This document shows, piece by piece, positions 35,106-39,881 of a stretch of DNA of 39,881 nucleotides (within the stretch, counting starts at the first letter, position 1; every line of letters starts with the position of its first letter). The DNA comes from Gammaproteobacteria bacterium (GTDB taxonomy: Bacteria > Pseudomonadota > Gammaproteobacteria > QNFE01). The stretch covers positions 1 through 39,881 of the forward strand of contig QNFE01000013.1 of the NCBI GenBank assembly GCA_003645455.1, written 5' to 3'. A model generated the notes under the pieces. The model was not told the DNA's origin, did not search any database, and worked only from the letters and a program-made list of their open reading frames with translations. The translations under genes and the position numbers were made by a program.

Positions 35106-35319
35106 CAAGAACATCCCAAGCATTTGTCAGCGGTTTGTTATTTTTTTTAGATTCATCGGCTTCTTTCAAAGCACGGCTTACAGATACAGACAACTCATCA
35201 AGCTTAGCCAAATTATCTTGTTCTATTTTTTTTATTGTTACGTCATTTTTAAAACTACCCAGCAACCAGAGTATTTTATCTGATATGTTATCATTCATTT
35301 CTAATTGATAAGTTTGCAT
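35095..35319 (-). CDS. Antitoxin for the RelE-like toxin (shared N-terminal module type)
   Basis: A 74-residue protein beginning MQTYQLEMNDNISDKILWLL, the third example of the shared N-terminal module in this window. The C-terminus KPLTNAWDVLDDL is unlike those of the MazF and VapC partners and fits a toxin-specific tail. An AGGAT precedes the ATG and a TATAAT lies at 35366-35361. DNA binding and autoregulation are expected from TA biology but not shown. Confidence 0.72.
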   Translation of the reverse strand: MQTYQLEMNDNISDKILWLLGSFKNDVTIKKIEQDNLAKLDELSVSVSRALKEADESKKNNKPLTNAWDVLDDL

Positions 35320-35453
35320 TTTATATCCTATTTTAAAATTTTATATTTAAACATTGCATTATTATAACTCGCCACAAAACAATCTAACCATCTCTTTTTG
35401 TCATTAAAATATCTGACATTATAACCTAATTTAAAGAATAATGCCCTATTTTA

Positions 35454-37166
35454 TTAAACACCTAACCTAAAAGCAATTTTTTGCCAAATATGCAGTGCCA
35501 CTAATTTAAAAGATCTGATTTTGTTAAATAACATCTGGCTATGGAGCTTGAATTTAAAACTATTTTTTGCTTTTTTCAAAGCACAGCCGCTGACCATGCT
35601 TTGAATTTTTGCCTCTGTTGTTATAAATTCTTTAAAGTTATCATTGTCAATTTTTACCCCCATAATGGAGGCAATTTTTTTAATTAGTTTTTTGGTGGAT
35701 ATAATCTTCAAAATTGGATTTACACCATTTAAATTTTGGATTTCATCTAAAAAATAAAATATACTTTTGATAACTATAAAATTTAAAGTTATATCTTCGC
35801 CCCATTTCCATTCTTGATCTATAAATATACATTCGTTATTTTTTATAAAAGAATTTCGCCAGATAAAATCAATATATTTGCCATCAACCCAAACAACTTT
35901 ATTTTTTGTATAAGAATTTTGTTTGATAGTTTTTATCCAAATTCTACAAGGATTAAAAATCTCTTCAAGTGATATATTTTTTGTCTTAACTTTTTTGAAT
36001 AATTGCATATGCAAAGAGACAGAATCCACCCATTGAGAAGTAGTTAGGCTAAGAGTTAATTTTTCTTGTTTTGGTTGTTCGCAATCGTATGTTGGTTTTT
36101 TAATAACTTCAATGTTGTTATTTTTTTGTTTAAATTTTGTTGTGGTTTGAAACTTTTTAATTCTGCTGTTAGCATACATAATTCCAAGCTGGTTAAATTC
36201 TGCACTGTTATTATCATTTTTGCTTGCTATAACCAAAAAAGAATGCGAGAAAAAATGTAACTTATCGTTTTTATCTATTTCTAAGAGTGCTAATTTTTCA
36301 TCAAATAATGGTTGTCGTAATTTCATATAATCCCTTGATGAATAACCTCCTACCAACTCACCAACATTTGCTGATTTCAAAAACTTTTCAGACAAAACAC
36401 AGGATGGAATTTTATAATCTGGGTAAGGAAAATAAAATTGTGTTTTATCAAAATATTTTTTTAAACGAGCATCTAATTCATCATAACCAAATGTTTTGCA
36501 TCTATTTTTGTATTTTGAATAACCTTCAATGCCATCAAACATAATGTTGGTATGATCTTCTCCGCTGGATGCAAAATATTTTAAACCAAATTGGTTTTCA
36601 ATGGCAATTACAACAACACCATTCTCTGATAATATATCACTGAAATATTTTAGGATTACATCGTATGGGTCATCTCCATCAACAAAGATATTGGAATATT
36701 CAAAAACACCAATACAAAAAATAATATCAAATTTCTTTTTAAATTTAATTTTTTGAAAGGGTGCACAAAGAATTGAAATGGTATTTAAATCTTTTGTTCG
36801 TAGTTTGGCTAATCTGGCTCGTGCAATGCTCCCTTCAACTGCCACCACATCGTCAAATGTTTCCCCCAAAAAACGTGTAATTGCTCCACAACCTGCACCT
36901 ACTTCTAACACTTTGCTATTTTTATTAAAATCAAAACCACGAAGCAATTGAGTTCGTTTTCTTGTCAAATGATATTCACTTGACCAGTCTTTTATATGGG
37001 TTTCTAACTCATAAGAAGTTGAACTAAGATCATTTGCTTTCAAAAAAACTTTTTCTAAATATTTCTCGGCTTTTACCCCCTCTGAGTAATTAAAATTATT
37101 ATGATTTGACAAAACCCACACCTCGCTTTCGTCAAGAACAATTTCATTTTTTACATATTTTTTCAT
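35454..37166 (-). CDS. Large SAM-dependent methyltransferase of a polysaccharide cluster
   Basis: A 570-residue protein. The methyltransferase domain lies at about residues 60-230: motif I NSKVLEVGAGCGAITRFLGE (about 83-102), then VVAVEGSIARARLAK, and FDIIFCIGVFEYSNIF. The C-terminal half contains YIDFIWRNSFIKNNECIFID followed by QEW, a D...N...D-EW arrangement that recalls phosphotransferase folds in similar two-domain proteins. It overlaps the glycerophosphotransferase gene by 4 bp. It may modify or cap the chain; substrate unknown. Confidence 0.78.
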   Translation of the reverse strand: MKKYVKNEIVLDESEVWVLSNHNNFNYSEGVKAEKYLEKVFLKANDLSSTSYELETHIKDWSSEYHLTRKRTQLLRGFDFNKNSKVLEVGAGCGAITRFLGETFDDVVAVEGSIARARLAKLRTKDLNTISILCAPFQKIKFKKKFDIIFCIGVFEYSNIFVDGDDPYDVILKYFSDILSENGVVVIAIENQFGLKYFASSGEDHTNIMFDGIEGYSKYKNRCKTFGYDELDARLKKYFDKTQFYFPYPDYKIPSCVLSEKFLKSANVGELVGGYSSRDYMKLRQPLFDEKLALLEIDKNDKLHFFSHSFLVIASKNDNNSAEFNQLGIMYANSRIKKFQTTTKFKQKNNNIEVIKKPTYDCEQPKQEKLTLSLTTSQWVDSVSLHMQLFKKVKTKNISLEEIFNPCRIWIKTIKQNSYTKNKVVWVDGKYIDFIWRNSFIKNNECIFIDQEWKWGEDITLNFIVIKSIFYFLDEIQNLNGVNPILKIISTKKLIKKIASIMGVKIDNDNFKEFITTEAKIQSMVSGCALKKAKNSFKFKLHSQMLFNKIRSFKLVALHIWQKIAFRLGV

Positions 37167-38284
37167 ACTTTTTTTAGATACCTTTTTAAAATTATTTTAA
37201 GTTTTAACTTTTTTTCAAACAACCATCTTTTAAAAAACCATTTAATTGATAAATTATATTTTTCTTTATTTGGTGGTATAGATTTAATATTTTTAAAATC
37301 ACCAGCAACACAATTATCTATCAAATCCATTATAGAATTTGCACTATTACCCAACAAACTAAAATGATTATTTTTTTTAGTCTCTAACTGTTTTTTAAAT
37401 TTGTCAATATCACTCAAAATATTTAATATTGTTTTGTTTAATTCTTTTTTTGCTGTTTTTATAACAAAATCAAATGGAATGCTCGGCAGTCGTGGTGGCG
37501 AGCAATCAGGAATTCGCCAATCTGTTACTGCTACTGCTGGAATATCCAACAATAAACCTTCAATCAAAACACTTGATTCGTCAGATACAAGTATATCAGC
37601 CACTTTTAAATATTGCATTATACTTACATTCCTATCGGCAACAAAAACATTGTCTTTATAGTTGCGATGTAGTTTATCCATTGTTTCAATATTTTTTAAT
37701 ATTTCGGGATAATGCTTGCTCCATGGGGCTTGTTTCAATAACAAATTAACTGGTAGATTTTTTAAACTTTGCACAAATTCATCTTGCTTGTTATCATTTT
37801 CCCAAGATGGAGCATATAATATTGTTACAGGATGCAATAAATTTAAACTATTTTTAAGGTCATCTGTATTTTTTTTAAAATCTTTTTGAAAAAGATCATC
37901 TGCTTTTGGCCAACCTAACTCAAAGACACCAATTTTTGGTCTTGCATAAAAATATGAAGAACAATTTTGCCAACGTTTTACCCATTCTTTTCCTGATAAA
38001 ATGCCTATATTAAATTTATGCCAAGGTTCAGCATGCCAAATATCTGGCCACCGATTATGCCCTTGTCCTAAATCATGAAACATAATAACAGAAAACTTTG
38101 AATTCTCTGGAAAACAGTTATGTTGACAATATATACCAATTTCTGCTTTTTCTAAAATATTGTCCGTAAACTTAACAGAATATCCTCTTTTTAAAGCCTC
38201 ATCAGCAATTGGTTGGGTTGTTTGTTTCTCAATGCCATCCGTGTAAAAAAAAGTTATTTTTTGTTTTAGTTTCATAAAAATCAA
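37163..38284 (-). CDS. CDP-glycerol:poly(glycerophosphate) glycerophosphotransferase-like protein
   Basis: A 373-residue protein of the Glyphos_transf family. Visible motifs are FHDLGQGHNRWPDIWHA, KVLAPSW-like VTILYAPSWEND, and the donor-site VSDESSVLIEGLLLDIPAVA (about 236-255). In Gram-positives the family makes teichoic acids; in Gram-negative clusters members transfer glycerol phosphate or related groups. The first ATG (38284) overlaps the flippase stop by 4 bp; an alternative ATG at 38275 gives MKLKQKITFFYTDG. A CDP-glycerol synthase is not seen, though the truncated gene at the edge could matter. Confidence 0.75.
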   Translation of the reverse strand: MIFMKLKQKITFFYTDGIEKQTTQPIADEALKRGYSVKFTDNILEKAEIGIYCQHNCFPENSKFSVIMFHDLGQGHNRWPDIWHAEPWHKFNIGILSGKEWVKRWQNCSSYFYARPKIGVFELGWPKADDLFQKDFKKNTDDLKNSLNLLHPVTILYAPSWENDNKQDEFVQSLKNLPVNLLLKQAPWSKHYPEILKNIETMDKLHRNYKDNVFVADRNVSIMQYLKVADILVSDESSVLIEGLLLDIPAVAVTDWRIPDCSPPRLPSIPFDFVIKTAKKELNKTILNILSDIDKFKKQLETKKNNHFSLLGNSANSIMDLIDNCVAGDFKNIKSIPPNKEKYNLSIKWFFKRWLFEKKLKLKIILKRYLKKV

Positions 38285-39726
38285 TCCTCTAATAAATTAT
38301 AAATATTTAATTTTTTTCTTTTCAATAATAAAAAATATGTCAATCCCAAATAAATCGCAACTCCTGCTACAAAAGATGTTATTAACTGCAAAATCACATT
38401 ATCCATTTTTATAAAACTCATTGTTATTAACATAACAAAAGTAGATAACAGACAAACAAAAATAAAATAAAAATTTATATCTATTTTAAACCCTACCAAT
38501 TTTTGGGCTATAAAATACATTATTACAGCTTGGATAAAATAGGTAACAAATGTTGAAAATGCTGCTCCGGCAATACCATAAATTGGAATTAAGACAAAAT
38601 TTAATATCATATTTGTTGTAGCAGAGATAATAAGAATAACCAAAAAAAAAGTTGTTTTTTGGCTAAGATCAATTATATAACCATTGATACCGTATATACC
38701 TAAAAAGATATACCCCAGTGCAATCAATAAGATGAGCTCTCTACCAATTTCAAATTCATCGCCGGCTATTATAACAATTAAATCAGGATATAATACAAAT
38801 AAACCGGCGATTATAGGAATAGCAAAATATAAAAACATATTCTGCCCTTTTTCTAAATATTTTTTTACTTTTTTCTTGTTGTTATTAGCCCACATTTGGC
38901 TGATATACGGATAAATGACATAAGCAATAGCGGTATTTATCATAAAAGCAGCCCCAATTAAATTATAAGAAAAAGTATAAATACCTGCCTTATCTATACC
39001 AAGAAAATGAGTAATAAAAAATCTATCACCTAATTGATTGATAGATATTAAAATAGAATACGGGACTAATGGAATGCTATACAAAAAATAAGGCTTTAAT
39101 CCTGAAAAGTTAAAATATGTCTTAATGTTTTTAAAATATCCTTGAAAAAGAATGGTAAAAATAACAAAAATTAACATAACCTCTGATGTGATATATGCCA
39201 CCAACACATTTACAATGCTAAAACTTGTTGTAAGGGTAACTATTATTGATAGAAAAATAAAAAAAAATCTTGTGACAATAAACACACTGCTATATTTAGT
39301 TTTATTGATTGAGCGATAAAAATCTATCAAATATGTAAGAATTGCTCTGACAAAAATATAAATGGATAAATATAAAATTAAATATGAATAAGAGATATCG
39401 TCAAAAATTAATTTTGCCACAGTATCTTTGTTAAAATAAATTCCTAAACTCACAACAAAAGATAATCCAGATATAATTAACAATATTGATATAAATTTTT
39501 CTTTTATTTTTATTTTGTCTTTAATTATGATTGGGAAATATCTCACCGAGGCTGTATTTAACCTAATCAATAAAACAGGAACTAAAAGTGTGATAGTAGT
39601 TACAACCTGACTAAAGACACCATATTTAATCGTGCCTAAATTTTTCGTCACTATACTTAATATAACAATACTCAGAATGAGACCAAGAAAATCAGAAATT
39701 GCTTTTATTGTAATATCCTTGTGCAT
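38281..39726 (-). CDS. Wzx-type flippase 2
   Basis: A 481-residue polysaccharide exporter with about fourteen hydrophobic segments. It begins MHKDITIKAISDFLGLILSI, contains LNTASVRYFPIIIKDK in an early loop and NQLGDRFFITHFLGIDKAGIYTFSYN in the middle, and a second-half PIYGIAGAAFSTFVTYFIQ, all normal for the MOP superfamily (Polysacc_synt/_C). It is not similar to flippase 1 beyond the family. Two flippases imply two lipid-linked glycans, or a merged locus. Confidence 0.87.
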   Translation of the reverse strand: MHKDITIKAISDFLGLILSIVILSIVTKNLGTIKYGVFSQVVTTITLLVPVLLIRLNTASVRYFPIIIKDKIKIKEKFISILLIISGLSFVVSLGIYFNKDTVAKLIFDDISYSYLILYLSIYIFVRAILTYLIDFYRSINKTKYSSVFIVTRFFFIFLSIIVTLTTSFSIVNVLVAYITSEVMLIFVIFTILFQGYFKNIKTYFNFSGLKPYFLYSIPLVPYSILISINQLGDRFFITHFLGIDKAGIYTFSYNLIGAAFMINTAIAYVIYPYISQMWANNNKKKVKKYLEKGQNMFLYFAIPIIAGLFVLYPDLIVIIAGDEFEIGRELILLIALGYIFLGIYGINGYIIDLSQKTTFFLVILIISATTNMILNFVLIPIYGIAGAAFSTFVTYFIQAVIMYFIAQKLVGFKIDINFYFIFVCLLSTFVMLITMSFIKMDNVILQLITSFVAGVAIYLGLTYFLLLKRKKLNIYNLLED

Positions 39727-39734
39727 GTTATTTT

Positions 39735-39881
39735 TTAATGCAAAGAATTTATGACAATTTTATCCAAAGCAGGGCGAGGCATTTCATCATCATAACTACA
39801 TTTAATATGAATAAATTTTAAACCTATCTGAGTTGTCATTTGTTGTATTGTTGCCATAAAATCATCGAGTTTATTGATAAT
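39735..39881 (-). CDS. 3' end of an unidentified gene, cut by the window edge
   Basis: Forty-eight codons and a TAA, open to the right edge: INKLDDFMATIQQMTTQIGL, then FIHIKCSYDDEMPRPALDKI and VINSLH. The stop lies 9 bp before the flippase ATG, so it belongs to the same operon. Too little is present to name a family. Confidence 0.6.
   Translation of the reverse strand: MINKLDDFMATIQQMTTQIGLKFIHIKCSYDDEMPRPALDKIVINSLH

Larger units (their letters stand above)
34600..35457 (-). repeat. Duplicated ~95-bp leader containing AGGTTATAATGTCAG
   Basis: Segments 34600-34692 and 35363-35457 align along their whole length with small gaps. Shared blocks are GCCACAAAA-CAATC, TCTCTTTTT and TGACATTATAACCTAATTTA (plus strand). 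On the minus strand each carries a TATAAT. One copy lies upstream of the VapB-like antitoxin, the other upstream of the RelE-module antitoxin, so two TA modules share a duplicated 5' region. The first copy also reads as part of a spurious 77-codon frame. Confidence 0.75.

Noticed and set aside
38642-38650. A9 run in flippase 2 as a contingency tract
   Set aside because: A/T runs of this length are common in this AT-rich sequence and the frame is intact; no positive evidence.

Overview
The window reads as an AT-rich proteobacterial chromosome segment. The left 6 kb carries core genes: map, adk, a membrane H+-pyrophosphatase and a dissimilatory-type (homo-oligomeric) ATP sulfurylase. Together these suggest a sulfur-oxidising gammaproteobacterium, perhaps a free-living or symbiotic thiotroph. 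This is an inference from gene content; no rRNA or other phylogenetic marker is present. Dispersed GTCATTGCGAGG-type and GTCATTCCG-type repeats, a MITE-like element and several broken genes point to a genome with active repeats and gene decay.

Layout: 1-445 holds a tandem repeat and a decayed transporter start. map (-) is followed by divergent adk-hppA-sat (+), which form a pyrophosphate/AMP/APS energy module. Two small orphan proteins follow (+). From 6.3 kb to the right edge every gene is on the minus strand, and almost all belong to a surface-polysaccharide (O-antigen or capsule) locus about 33 kb long. Read in the direction of transcription (right to left) it contains: a partial gene at the edge, flippase 2, a CDP-glycerol-type glycerophosphotransferase and a large methyltransferase; two toxin-antitoxin modules and gene fragments; manC, gmd, fcl and a perosamine-synthase-like aminotransferase (GDP-sugar branch); a very AT-rich block with two methyltransferases, a CapK/PaaK-like adenylating enzyme, glycosyltransferases, a beta-propeller protein, flippase 1, a Wzy-like polymerase and a 691-aa nuclease-like protein; two DUF4143-type ATPases with a MNT nucleotidyltransferase; and rfbA-rfbC-rfbD-rfbB (dTDP-L-rhamnose) ending with a polyprenyl-phosphate sugar transferase. 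Genes mostly overlap by 1-22 bp, so they are probably translationally coupled.

The most unusual feature is how often addiction or mobility modules are inserted into this sugar operon with operon-like overlaps. They include a MazF/PemK TA pair between rfbA and rfbC, an Rpn-type nuclease joined by ATGA to the sugar transferase, an ORF6N protein joined by overlaps between gmd and fcl, a PD-(D/E)XK-like protein between wzy and a glycosyltransferase, plus VapBC and RelE modules. The three antitoxins share one N-terminal module of about 28 residues but have unrelated C-termini and three different toxin classes. Other signals are a G10 tract at the end of a methyltransferase gene (phase-variation candidate), an A8-tract frameshift in the VapC toxin, a dispersed repeat inserted in frame inside fcl, and iterated operator-like dyads over the ATPase promoters, one duplicated as a decaying remnant.
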